From Burkholderia ubonensis (GTDB lineage: Bacteria; Pseudomonadota; Gammaproteobacteria; Burkholderiales; Burkholderiaceae), in assembly GCF_902833085.1 (NCBI RefSeq), contig NZ_CADFEB010000010.1, positions 1 to 64,000 of the forward strand: a stretch of DNA of 64,000 bases. The letters are read 5' to 3'. Below are positions 9,081-17,210 of this stretch, one piece after another (the first letter of the stretch is position 1; every line of letters starts with the position of its first letter). The position numbers were made by a program, and so were the translations under genes. A model generated the notes under the pieces. The model was given only the letters and a program-made list of their open reading frames with translations. It searched no databases and was not told the DNA's origin.

Positions 9081-10426
9081 TTATGGCGAACTCCCCACAA
9101 TTCGAGCTTCAGTTCGGGGAAGTGGCCGGCGATGTGCATCGCGAGCCCACCCTGTTGCGCGATCTGCTCCCAGAACGGCCCACTGCGCGACAATTCGTAG
9201 TAGATGTAGCTCGAGTTGAACGGAATCTGTCGCGGCGGCACCGGCAGCGGCACCATCGTGAGCCCCGGCAGGTGCGAACGGATCAGCTCGGGCAGACGCT
9301 GCGGCTGGCTGATCTTCGTCTGTGACGCGAATTGCTGCTGGAGCACGTCCGGCGACATCTGCGCGCCGACCGCGAGCACGAGACTCGAATAGCCCGAGAG
9401 TTCGGCCGGCATCACCGCGGCGACACGGATGCCGTGCGGCTGTTCGGTGAGCGGAATCGGCTGCGCACCACGTATCAGCACCTGGTTGAGCAGGTAGTGG
9501 ACTTCCTCGACGAGCGGCCGGATGCTCGCATACAGCTGCGCATGATCGTAGCCGGGCGTCGGCAACGGACGACGTGTCTGCGGACGAACGAACGTCGACA
9601 GTTCGCCGGCCATCATCGCAAGCTCTCGATAGAACTCCACGGGCGGCGTCTCGCGAATCCGGCAGATATGCGCGAGCAGCGGCTCATAGCGATTCAATAC
9701 CTGCAGCAGCAGGTAATCGGCCACTTCCGCCGCCGCGCCCGCGCGTCCGTCGCTGCCGGACAGGCGGGTGGCAAGCGCATCGGCGCGCAGCTTCGCCAGG
9801 CCATGCAGCTGCGTCGCCCAGTCTCGCAGCAGCGGGTCGGCGCCGTACTGGCTGACGGGCGGAATGTGGTCGGTATCGTGCAGCGACACCGAGCCGTCCG
9901 CGCGCAATGCCTTGATGCGCGTCAGCGCGATGCCGATCCACGACTGCGTCAACTCCTTCTCGGGCAGAAGCCGCAGGCGCAGGTTCGCCAATTGCACGGG
10001 CTTGGGCCCCTGGCCGATCGTATTGCTGTCGCGCAGCTCGTTTTCGAAAGCGAGGTAACGGGCAAGCGAGGCCGTCTGCTCGCGAAACACGGTCTCCTCG
10101 GTATTGGGCAGACGCAGCGGGACAGCCAGATAGATCACCTGGTTCTGGTGCTCCGGCGCGATCGTCAGCGGCGGCGGCGGCGGCGCATGCGCCGGCACGT
10201 CGAACGGCGTACCGTCAGGAAACACGCCGGTCCCGCTCTTGAATACCAGCTTGCCGAACGCCAGCGACTCCTGATCGATCTCGAACTGGCTGAATCCCCA
10301 GAAAAAAGGACTGAGCGGCGCCGAGCGCTTGTGCGCGAAATGTTCGAAATAGCGCTCTTGCTGCTGAAACAGCTGTGGAAGCAGGAAAAGGCCCTCGCTC
10401 CACACGACCTTGTTATGCCAACTCAT
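9077..10426 (-). CDS. tssK: T6SS baseplate protein TssK
   Basis: TssK links the T6SS baseplate to the membrane complex (TssL/TssM). The 449-residue product starts MSWHNKVVWSEGLFLLPQ, the typical TssK opening, and contains a PYEPLLAHI-like region and an SGPFWEQIAQQGGLAMHIAG block near the C-terminus that are usual for the family. It has normal length and no signal peptide. It lies 3 bp after tssJ and overlaps tssL by 4 bp, so tssJ-tssK-tssL-tssM look like one transcript. Confidence 0.95.
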   Translation of the reverse strand: MSWHNKVVWSEGLFLLPQLFQQQERYFEHFAHKRSAPLSPFFWGFSQFEIDQESLAFGKLVFKSGTGVFPDGTPFDVPAHAPPPPPLTIAPEHQNQVIYLAVPLRLPNTEETVFREQTASLARYLAFENELRDSNTIGQGPKPVQLANLRLRLLPEKELTQSWIGIALTRIKALRADGSVSLHDTDHIPPVSQYGADPLLRDWATQLHGLAKLRADALATRLSGSDGRAGAAAEVADYLLLQVLNRYEPLLAHICRIRETPPVEFYRELAMMAGELSTFVRPQTRRPLPTPGYDHAQLYASIRPLVEEVHYLLNQVLIRGAQPIPLTEQPHGIRVAAVMPAELSGYSSLVLAVGAQMSPDVLQQQFASQTKISQPQRLPELIRSHLPGLTMVPLPVPPRQIPFNSSYIYYELSRSGPFWEQIAQQGGLAMHIAGHFPELKLELWGVRHK

Positions 10427-10429
10427 GAG

Positions 10430-10978
10430 TCAATCCAATTCAGTAACAAGAACGGCCCGCTGGCCGATATCCACGTTCAATTTGATTTTCGTGTGCGCCG
10501 TCAGCACCCGGAGCCACGCTTCGTCCGGCGGAGGCGGCAAGCGGTAAGCCCCGCGCCACACCGACTTACCGAGCTCGCGATATCCCGCCAGCACGCCGAT
10601 CGCCGTCGTCGCGGCATTCAGGCGCCGACGAATGTCCCGAACGTCTCCCGGACGGAGCACGAACTCATCGATCACGATTGCGTCTTCGCCCAGCACCTTC
10701 TTGCTGTCGCTTTGCAGTGAGAAGAAATCGGCGTTGTCGAACGTGTACGCCGACTTCAACTCGTAGATCCTCACCATGATCGGCGCAGGGCGCCCCAGCT
10801 CGTCCGGATTGACGCCATCGCTCACCTTGATCTTCAGATTGAGCGACGCCTGCTCCTTTCGGGACGGCATACCTCCACACGCAGCCAGCGACAGACATGA
10901 CAGCCCGACCGCGATGCGTTTGATCGCATCACGGCGTGTCTGGCGCGTCTTCGTGCCGAACGGAAATCGAAAAACCAT
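10430..10978 (-). CDS. tssJ: T6SS outer-membrane lipoprotein TssJ
   Basis: TssJ is the small outer-membrane lipoprotein that caps the TssM periplasmic domain. The start is set at the ATG at 10978 (MVFRFPFGTKTRQTRRD) because it yields a normal basic n-region, a hydrophobic stretch and a lipobox LSLAAC, with the lipidated cysteine at about residue 36. The mature part has the expected pattern with PAPIMVRIYELKS, ending ERAVLVTELD-like (RAVLVTELD). The product is about 182 residues. A longer in-frame start at 11083 would bury the signal peptide. The gene begins about 127 bp after hcp, beyond a strong palindrome, so its level may be uncoupled from hcp. Confidence 0.92.
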   Translation of the reverse strand: MVFRFPFGTKTRQTRRDAIKRIAVGLSCLSLAACGGMPSRKEQASLNLKIKVSDGVNPDELGRPAPIMVRIYELKSAYTFDNADFFSLQSDSKKVLGEDAIVIDEFVLRPGDVRDIRRRLNAATTAIGVLAGYRELGKSVWRGAYRLPPPPDEAWLRVLTAHTKIKLNVDIGQRAVLVTELD

Positions 10979-11057
10979 ATGGAAGACCCTGTCGTACCCG
11001 AAGCAGCCTTTGACCAGGGCCCCGCGCATTGCGCAAACACCCTCGTCAAAGGCCCGC

Positions 11058-11081
11058 GGTTCCGCCGGCGCCGGCGGAACC
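11058..11081 (-). terminator. Perfect palindrome just downstream of hcp
   Basis: A perfect 24-bp dyad (ggttccgccggc and its complement) begins 24 bp after the hcp stop codon, in the hcp-tssJ gap. It has no clear T-run, so it may act as an mRNA-stabilising or attenuating hairpin rather than a classic terminator. It would let hcp message outnumber the tssJKLM message, as the tube protein needs. Confidence 0.6.
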
Positions 11082-11104
11082 ACCGAAACTACGGGCGTTA
11101 ACGC

Positions 11105-11587
11105 TTAAGCCGCGTTCTTCTTGATGTCGAACGTCGCCGTGATCGCGCCACCGCTGCCGCCCTGCGCGTTCTGCACCACGTATTCCTGCTTGAGGCGCGA
11201 GAACGACAGACGGACGATCTCGCGAGGACGCGATTCGTCGGCTGCAACGCCCGACGGGCTCACCTGGGTCACCAGCACGTCGTTCATCGTCAGCAGGATG
11301 TACTCGAGCGGATTCCCACCTGCCTTACGCACCGTGAGCTTCGCTTCGTCGATGTGTTTGCCCAGCAGACAGTACTGGATCAGGTTCGGGCTCGCCCGGT
11401 CGATGAAATGCTCGAACTGCAGATCGTCCACCGTAGCCTTGCCTGCGCCACCGCCCGAGCCGAGGTGCATGTTCGATTGCTGGCTTACGTTCCACGACCA
11501 GCTCAAGACCTCGATTTCGTTCTGGTGAGTGGCATCCTTGGATTCACCGTCGATACCGTTGATCTTGAGGAAAATATCGTGTGCCAT
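11105..11587 (-). CDS. hcp: T6SS tube protein Hcp (TssD)
   Basis: Hcp hexamers stack into the inner tube that is fired by sheath contraction, and Hcp is the common secreted marker of an active T6SS. The product is 160 residues, starting MAHDIFLKINGIDGESKD, with IEVLSWSWNVSQ and the EYVVQNAQGG/FDIKKNAA end typical of the family. A strong ribosome site (taaggag) precedes the ATG. The gene is separated from tssC by 198 bp that are AT-rich next to hcp, so it may also have its own promoter. A hairpin follows it. Confidence 0.97.
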   Translation of the reverse strand: MAHDIFLKINGIDGESKDATHQNEIEVLSWSWNVSQQSNMHLGSGGGAGKATVDDLQFEHFIDRASPNLIQYCLLGKHIDEAKLTVRKAGGNPLEYILLTMNDVLVTQVSPSGVAADESRPREIVRLSFSRLKQEYVVQNAQGGSGGAITATFDIKKNAA

Positions 11588-11785
11588 GGCATCACTCCTT
11601 ACGTCTTGGTTAAATTTCTAGTACTACTAATCGATGGATCAGAAATATCTATGATGCATCTGACCACCACGCCACCGGCATGCCATCACGCCGGGATTTC
11701 CGGGAACGCCGGCCTCCTCGATGCGATGTCGGTGCGCCCGACGGGTTCGCCGTTCAGCAGCCGGCCACCGCAGTCGCGTGTACGG
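11588..11785 (-). promoter_or_regulatory. AT-rich tssC-hcp spacer, probable hcp leader
   Basis: The 198-bp gap between tssC and hcp turns AT-rich over the last 70 bases before the hcp ATG, unlike the coding sequence around it. It contains the palindrome tagtacta and a good ribosome site. No confident -35/-10 pair can be assigned. A separate promoter or a processed leader for hcp is likely but not shown. Confidence 0.35.
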
Positions 11786-13285
11786 TCAAGCAGCGGCCTT
11801 GACCGACGGAAGCTTCGCGACGAGACGCAGCGACACCGTCAGACCTTCCAGCTGGAAATGCGGACGGAGGAAGAACTTGGCCTGGTAGTAGCCGGGGTTG
11901 CCCTCGACTTCTTCCACGACCACCTCGGCAGCGGCGAGCGGACGACGCGCCTTGGTTTCCTGGGACGAGTTGGCGGGATCGGCGTCGACGTAATACATGA
12001 TCCATTCGTTGAGCCACTGCTGCATTTCGTCGCGTTCCTTGAACGAGCCGATCTTGTCGCGCACGATGCATTTCAGATAGTGCGCAAAGCGCGAGCACGC
12101 GAACAGATACGGCAGGCGCGCGGAAAGGTTCGCGTTCGCCGTCGCGTCCGGATCGTAGTACTCGGCAGGCTTTTGCAGCGACTGCGCGCCGATGAACGCC
12201 GCATAGTCGGTGTTCTTGCGGTGGATCAGCGGAATGAAACCGTTCTTCGAAAGCTCCGCCTCGCGCCGGTCCGAAATCGCGATCTCGGTCGGGCACTTCA
12301 TGTCGATGCCGCCGTCATCGGTCGGGAACGTATGACACGGCAGGTTTTCGACGACCCCGCCGCTCTCGACGCCGCGAATCAGCGTGCACCAGCCGTAGTG
12401 CTTGAACGAGCGGTTGATGTTGACCGCCATCGCGTAGGCCGCGTTCGCCCACGTGTACTTGGCGTGATTCGATCCGTCGGTCGATTCCTCGAAATCGAAT
12501 TCGTCGACCGGATTGGTGCGGATGCCGTACGGCAGGCGCGCGAGGAAGCGCGGCATCGCGAGGCCGATATAGCGCGAGTCTTCCGAGTTGCGCAGCGAGT
12601 TCCAGGGCGCGTACTCGAGATTCTGCGTAAAGATCTTGGTCAGGTCGCGCGGGTTCGCCAGTTCCTGCCACGAATCCATCTGCAGCACGGACGGCGATGC
12701 ACCCGTGATGAACGGCGCATGCGCCGCTGCGGCGACCTTGCCGATCGACGCCAGCAGATCGACGTCCGGCGGCGTGTGGTCGAAATAGTAGTCGGCGACG
12801 AGACAGCCGTAAGGCTCACCGCCCAGCTGCCCGTATTCTTCTTCGTAGATCTGCTTGAAGAACGGGCTCTGATCCCACGCCACGCCCTTGTATCGCTTCA
12901 TTGTGCGGCGCAGATCCTCCTTCGACACGTCCATGAAGCGGATTTTCAGCTTCTCGTCGGTTTCCGTGTTCGTCACGAGGTGATGCAATCCGCGCCACGC
13001 GCTTTCCAGCTTCTGAAAATCGTCGTGATGCAGGATCAGGTTGATCTGTTCCGACAGTTTGCGATCGATCTCGCCGATGATCGCCTCGATGCTCTTGTAG
13101 GCGTCGTCCGACATCGTCACCGAATTCGCCAGCGCCTGTTCGGCCAGCGTCTTGACGGCGGACTCCACCGCTTCGCGCGCCTGCTCCGTCTTGGGCTTGA
13201 ACTCGCGCGACAACAGCGCGTTGAAATCCGTTTGGGCGCCGAGCTGCGCCTCGGCAGCGCGCGCCTGCGATTCACGTACAGCCAT
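11786..13285 (-). CDS. tssC: T6SS contractile sheath large subunit TssC (VipB)
   Basis: TssC pairs with TssB to build the contractile sheath around the Hcp tube. The 499-residue product from the ATG at 13285 (MAVRESQARAAEAQLG) has family landmarks: WRGLHHLV, KEDLRRTMKRYKG and LPYLFACSRFAHYLKCI. The C-terminus (PGYYQAKFFLRPHFQLEGL) belongs to the core sheath fold. This start is preferred over the upstream ATG at 13336 because a clear AAGGAAG ribosome site precedes it and the upstream extension falls in the spacer. It lies 47 bp after tssB. Confidence 0.97.
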   Translation of the reverse strand: MAVRESQARAAEAQLGAQTDFNALLSREFKPKTEQAREAVESAVKTLAEQALANSVTMSDDAYKSIEAIIGEIDRKLSEQINLILHHDDFQKLESAWRGLHHLVTNTETDEKLKIRFMDVSKEDLRRTMKRYKGVAWDQSPFFKQIYEEEYGQLGGEPYGCLVADYYFDHTPPDVDLLASIGKVAAAAHAPFITGASPSVLQMDSWQELANPRDLTKIFTQNLEYAPWNSLRNSEDSRYIGLAMPRFLARLPYGIRTNPVDEFDFEESTDGSNHAKYTWANAAYAMAVNINRSFKHYGWCTLIRGVESGGVVENLPCHTFPTDDGGIDMKCPTEIAISDRREAELSKNGFIPLIHRKNTDYAAFIGAQSLQKPAEYYDPDATANANLSARLPYLFACSRFAHYLKCIVRDKIGSFKERDEMQQWLNEWIMYYVDADPANSSQETKARRPLAAAEVVVEEVEGNPGYYQAKFFLRPHFQLEGLTVSLRLVAKLPSVKAAA

Positions 13286-13332
13286 TTTCTTCCTTTGCAC
13301 CAGTGTTAGATCGTGGTTTGCCGCCCGGGGCC

Positions 13333-13872
13333 TCATTGCTGCTCTTGCGGCTCCAGAGCGTCCGTTTTCCGCGCTTCAGGCTTCGGCGCCTTCGCAAGCG
13401 CGCTCAGCAGTGCCGGATCCTTCAGCACCTGGCTGACGAGGTTCTCCGCGCCAGACTTGCCGTCCATGTAGGTCTGCAGGTTCGCGAGCTGCGTGCGCGC
13501 GTCGAGCAGCTGCGACAGCGCGTCGACATTTTTCGCAATGGCTGCCGGCGAAAAATCGTCCATGCTCTCGAACGTGATGTCGACCATCAACCGACCGTCG
13601 CCGGACAGCGTATTCGGCACCGAAAACGCAACTCGCGGCTTCATCGCCTTCATCCGCTCGTCGAAGTTGTCGATATCGATGTTGTAAAACTTGCGGTCGC
13701 CGACAGCCGGAAGCGACTCCAGCGGCTTTCCGGACAGATCGGCGAGCACGCCCATCACAAACGGCAGCTCAACCTTCTTTTCCGAGCCGTAGATCTCGAC
13801 GTCGTACTCGATCTGGACGCGCGGAGCACGATTTCGCGCGATGAACTTCTGTGCACTGTTGGATATAGCCAT
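13333..13872 (-). CDS. tssB: T6SS contractile sheath small subunit TssB (VipA)
   Basis: TssB is the small sheath protein. The 179-residue product starts MAISNSAQKFIARNRAPRVQ and contains LPFVMGVLADLSG, the strongly conserved sheath segment, plus RMKAMKPRVAFSVPN. A charged, Pro/Lys-rich tail follows the fold. It is the first gene after a 357-bp AT-rich gap and is probably promoter-proximal in the main T6SS transcript. Confidence 0.97.
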   Translation of the reverse strand: MAISNSAQKFIARNRAPRVQIEYDVEIYGSEKKVELPFVMGVLADLSGKPLESLPAVGDRKFYNIDIDNFDERMKAMKPRVAFSVPNTLSGDGRLMVDITFESMDDFSPAAIAKNVDALSQLLDARTQLANLQTYMDGKSGAENLVSQVLKDPALLSALAKAPKPEARKTDALEPQEQQ

Positions 13873-14229
13873 AAGCTCTCCAGCTGGGTTCCGATTAGGT
13901 AAAAATCATTGAGCGAATGCTCGCCCGTTTCGCCTCGTCAGCGTAAACCGAGCCGATATTACGGCACTCGGCATCATCTTTATATAGGAACAGTACTAAG
14001 TTTTATGTTCAAAAATAACGAGATAGAAATCGTCTTAGTAAAAGTTCTAAACCACGCGCCAGTGGTCTCAAAATGTCGATCAATTGTCCCAATGGAGATA
14101 AATTTATATTCGGATAAATTGCGTGATTTCCGCACGCGGACCATCGAATTGCAGCCGGCGCGGCCACGCAAAACAGACAGGCAGCCACGACGACATCGCG
14201 ACGCGGTCTGCCAACGCGTCGTGACGTCG
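13873..14229 (-). promoter_or_regulatory. AT-rich upstream region of the tssB operon
   Basis: No gene is seen in this 357-bp gap. Most of 13975-14125 is strikingly AT-rich for this chromosome. On the minus strand it contains a tatata element about 110 bases before the tssB start and a ttgaac box 20 bases further up, which is a poor spacing. A small accac/gtggt hairpin lies near 14051-14066. No sigma-54 (GG-N10-GC) site could be called. It is the best candidate for the main T6SS promoter and for silencing by an H-NS-type protein; both are inferences from base composition. Confidence 0.45.
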
Positions 14230-15888
14230 TCAATGACGCACGCGATCCGGAATCAGGGAAATGTCGACGCGCCGGTTCAGCGCCCGGCCAGCCTCACTGT
14301 GGTTGTCCGCGATCGGGCGGATGTCGCCCATTCCCTGGATCGCGAAACGAGTGACCGGCAAGCCGCCCGCGGTGACCAGCCAATCACGGATCGCACGAGC
14401 CCGCGCTTCGGATAGCTGAAGATTCGCCTCGTGCGATCCTTCGCTGTCCGCATGCCCTTCGATCAGCACACGCTGGTCCGGATTCACCCGGATCAGCCGC
14501 AGCACATGCGCCAGTTCGCGATGCGCGCTCTCCGGGGAAAACGTCGCCTTGCCGCTCGCAAACAAGGAAAGGCTATCGATCCGCGCAGTCGTAAGCGGCG
14601 GTTGGTAAGCCGCCAGAGCAGCGTCGAGGCGGGCCGACAACGCACGCCCCGGATACAACCCCCAGCCCGCTCCGAACGGCGCGCCGTCGCGCAGGTTGCG
14701 CGCCACTTCGTTACGAGCCTCGCGCACCCGCTCGAACGAGTCGATCTTCGCGGTGATCCGGTCGCCTGGCGTGTTCCAGTATGTAGACAAGTCGCCCGCG
14801 ATACGCTCGACGATCCGGTAATTCACCCAGCCCGACATCGCCACCGCCACGATCAGCGCCACCACACTCGACAGCAGGACGTGCGACGCGAGCGACCATC
14901 CCCCGCTGGTCGGCGGCGGCGCGGCGTGCCGCCCGGCAACACGCGTCGACGCATGGACGAGCGGCGGCGGGAGCGGCCCCGTCACCGGCTTCGTGACGCC
15001 CGGCTGCAGGCCGGTTCTGGCGATCAGCCAGCGCGTCCACGCGCCCGGCCGGACCGGCGTATGGCCGACGTCCGCCAGCGACACGCCCTGCAGCGCGAAC
15101 GGCGACGTATTCGCGAGCGCGGAGATCAACGACAGCAACGCGGCCTCGTCGAGCCATTCGAACACCGAGAGTCCTAGCGCGCTCCGGACCACCACCCCCG
15201 TTTGCCGCGACGACGCCAATTGACGACGAATCGCCGGCAGCCGATCGTAAAGCCGAATCGCCTCCTCGAGGCGCGGCACGCCGATGTCGAGCGGATCGCC
15301 AAACCACTGCACCTGTGTCACGGCGTCCTCGCCGGGCCCCAGACATGCATACACGGCAACATGACAAGGCAACACGCATTCGGGATGGCAGTACGTTGCC
15401 TGCAGCGCGATCCGCCATTGCACAAACTCACGGCGCAGCACGCTTTCGTCGTCGCCCTCCGGCACCACGGGCAGCAGCGCGGCGTCAGGGAAGCGGCCCC
15501 GCGACGCCTTTACCTGCGCCATGACGTCGTTCAGCCGCTCCGGCGTATCGGCCAGCAGCCACACCGCCCGATCGTCGCGCCTGAGCGTCGTCCGCCCGCC
15601 ATCGCGCGGAAACAGTCCGGCGGCATACGGCCCGACGACGACGATCACCGCGAGTTCTTGCGCGACGCTCCCGATCGCATCGGCGGACTCGGCGGAATTC
15701 GAAACCGCGCGCGCCGCGCGCCGTCGCTCATGCCAGCCGGCGACGCAAACGAGCGACGCGACTGCCAGCGCGACGAACGTCGCGATCAGCCAATCCGCCA
15801 GCCCGGCGAGCACCCACGCACCGCCGATCACGACGACCGGCATCACGATCCAGACCAGCCCGGTCTCCCGCATCGAACGAATGTTCAC
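14230..15888 (-). CDS. T6SS-associated membrane protein with C-terminal OmpA/MotB domain
   Basis: The start is the GTG at 15888 (VNIRSMRETGLVWIVMPVVV), which overlaps the preceding stop by four bases (GTGA). The product is about 552 residues. Two closely spaced hydrophobic segments lie at residues 9-48. A soluble region of about 270 residues follows. A third membrane helix lies near residue 330 (LLSSVVALIVAVAMSGWVNY). The C-terminus is an OmpA domain of about 120 residues (SLFASGKATFSPESA, then IEGHADSEGSHEANL and LNRRVDISLI). The topology recalls the front part of TssM, but no Walker A is visible and an OmpA domain replaces the long periplasmic part. It likely forms a cell-wall-anchored unit with the DotU-like protein encoded just before it. 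Confidence 0.85.
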   Translation of the reverse strand: MNIRSMRETGLVWIVMPVVVIGGAWVLAGLADWLIATFVALAVASLVCVAGWHERRRAARAVSNSAESADAIGSVAQELAVIVVVGPYAAGLFPRDGGRTTLRRDDRAVWLLADTPERLNDVMAQVKASRGRFPDAALLPVVPEGDDESVLRREFVQWRIALQATYCHPECVLPCHVAVYACLGPGEDAVTQVQWFGDPLDIGVPRLEEAIRLYDRLPAIRRQLASSRQTGVVVRSALGLSVFEWLDEAALLSLISALANTSPFALQGVSLADVGHTPVRPGAWTRWLIARTGLQPGVTKPVTGPLPPPLVHASTRVAGRHAAPPPTSGGWSLASHVLLSSVVALIVAVAMSGWVNYRIVERIAGDLSTYWNTPGDRITAKIDSFERVREARNEVARNLRDGAPFGAGWGLYPGRALSARLDAALAAYQPPLTTARIDSLSLFASGKATFSPESAHRELAHVLRLIRVNPDQRVLIEGHADSEGSHEANLQLSEARARAIRDWLVTAGGLPVTRFAIQGMGDIRPIADNHSEAGRALNRRVDISLIPDRVRH

Positions 15889-16574
15889 GGCCGCGCCTCC
15901 CCGCCGTTCTGCGCAATGCTCGGCCCCGTGTCGGGCAAGCGCTCCACCGCACGCTGCAACGAGACGTCGCATCCGATCCATACGGCCGCCAGCAGCACCG
16001 CCGCAGGCAGCATCCGGCGAAGTGGCGGCCACGCGCGCGTCGCGACCGCGGCAACAGCACGCTGCGTCTGCGGTTCGCCCGCCGCATCGGCCGCGTCCGG
16101 GTCGAGCGGCGACGCCACGGGACGCGCCGCGCCGACATGCTGCCGATAAGCGTCGTGTTCGAGCGGCAGCCAGAGATCGAGCAGCGTCGCATACATGTCC
16201 TGCAATTGCGGCTCCGAACGCGACTCGTTCAGCAGCGCCTCGATTCGCGCCCGAATCCGGTCCGCGCCGCTGCTCACACGATGAAAACGGAACAGCATCG
16301 TCTCGCGCATCCATTCGTCCCGCCTGCCCGCCGGCAGATGGCGCAACGTCACCTCGTCCAGCAGCGCGCATTGCGCGATGCCGACGTCGCGCACGACGTC
16401 GCTTGCGCAACCGTCGTCGCGCATCGCCTGATCGAGCCGCTCGACGAGCCCGATGCAACGCGCACGCCACACGTGGATTTCCGGTATCGACGCGCCCTGC
16501 ACAAGCAACGCGATATGAAGCACGGTCTCTTGAAGCGACGCACGCAACGCTGCGCCTGAACTATCGAATTTCAT
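15885..16574 (-). CDS. Second DotU/TssL-like T6SS protein (short form)
   Basis: The 229-residue product has a DotU-type cytoplasmic domain: a LRASLQETVLHIALLVQGAS opening, then VRDVGIAQCALLDEVTLRHL and MRETMLFRFHRVSSGADRI, patterns seen in TssL/DotU proteins. One C-terminal membrane helix lies near residues 190-207 (RMLPAAVLLAAVWIG) with a short periplasmic tail. It lacks the fused OmpA domain found on the other TssL of this cluster; instead the next gene supplies an OmpA domain in trans. It starts 34 bp after the last fimbrial gene with no visible terminator between, so it may be cotranscribed with the fimbrial operon. Confidence 0.85.
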   Translation of the reverse strand: MKFDSSGAALRASLQETVLHIALLVQGASIPEIHVWRARCIGLVERLDQAMRDDGCASDVVRDVGIAQCALLDEVTLRHLPAGRRDEWMRETMLFRFHRVSSGADRIRARIEALLNESRSEPQLQDMYATLLDLWLPLEHDAYRQHVGAARPVASPLDPDAADAAGEPQTQRAVAAVATRAWPPLRRMLPAAVLLAAVWIGCDVSLQRAVERLPDTGPSIAQNGGEARP

Positions 16575-16608
16575 CTGGAAAACGGGAAAGCGTGTCGGCG
16601 GAGTGCCG

Positions 16609-17181
16609 TCACGGCATTTGGATCACGAAGGTCGCATACGTGCGCACCTTGCCGGCAGTCGTCGCGTCGGTCGCGTAATACCGGGCACCAAACGGAACAG
16701 GCGTCGTGGTCGATGCATCCAGGTTCACCGTCGTCATCGTCGCGGCGTTGCCCACCTGAATCGGCGATCCGTCACCGTTCAACAACTGGATCTGGACCCC
16801 CTTCGCGCTTGCCGGATCGTTCGGGTCCTCGACGTCGAGATTGCCGTTCGCGTTCGTCGTGGCGCCCCGCTGAAAGTAGACGCGGACCGCCTGGATGCTG
16901 CCGTCGCAGCGCAACGGAATGGTGAACGCCGTGGAGCCCGCAGTCTGCCCCGCCGACGTCAGTGATGACGTGGAAATCCTCGGCAACGTCACCAACTGGT
17001 TTTCCTGGCCGCCAACGACCGTGCATGTCACCGAGTTATAGGATCCCTGAAACTTGATCGTGACGGTGGGATTGCCAGCCCCCCACGCGACGCCCCCCGG
17101 CCACGCGAACATCGCGGCCGCGGCACCCAATGCGATGCACCCGATCCACTTCGATGCAAGCGTTCGTATCGTTCTGTCCAT
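16609..17181 (-). CDS. Minor fimbrial subunit
   Basis: This is a chaperone-usher pilus subunit, probably the tip or an adaptor. The start at 17181 (MDRTIRTLASKWIGCIALG) gives a signal peptide ending near AWPGGVAWGA. The mature part holds the usual cysteine pair (VTCTVVGG and LRCDGS) that forms the disulfide in these Ig-like domains. It ends in a family-like beta strand (YATFVIQMP). At about 190 residues it has a single pilin domain, so there is no separate two-domain lectin-type adhesin in this operon. It lies 29 bp after the usher gene. Confidence 0.88.
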   Translation of the reverse strand: MDRTIRTLASKWIGCIALGAAAAMFAWPGGVAWGAGNPTVTIKFQGSYNSVTCTVVGGQENQLVTLPRISTSSLTSAGQTAGSTAFTIPLRCDGSIQAVRVYFQRGATTNANGNLDVEDPNDPASAKGVQIQLLNGDGSPIQVGNAATMTTVNLDASTTTPVPFGARYYATDATTAGKVRTYATFVIQMP

Positions 17182-17210
17182 TAGCTCTGCCTCACTTTGA
17201 TGCAGGCGCG

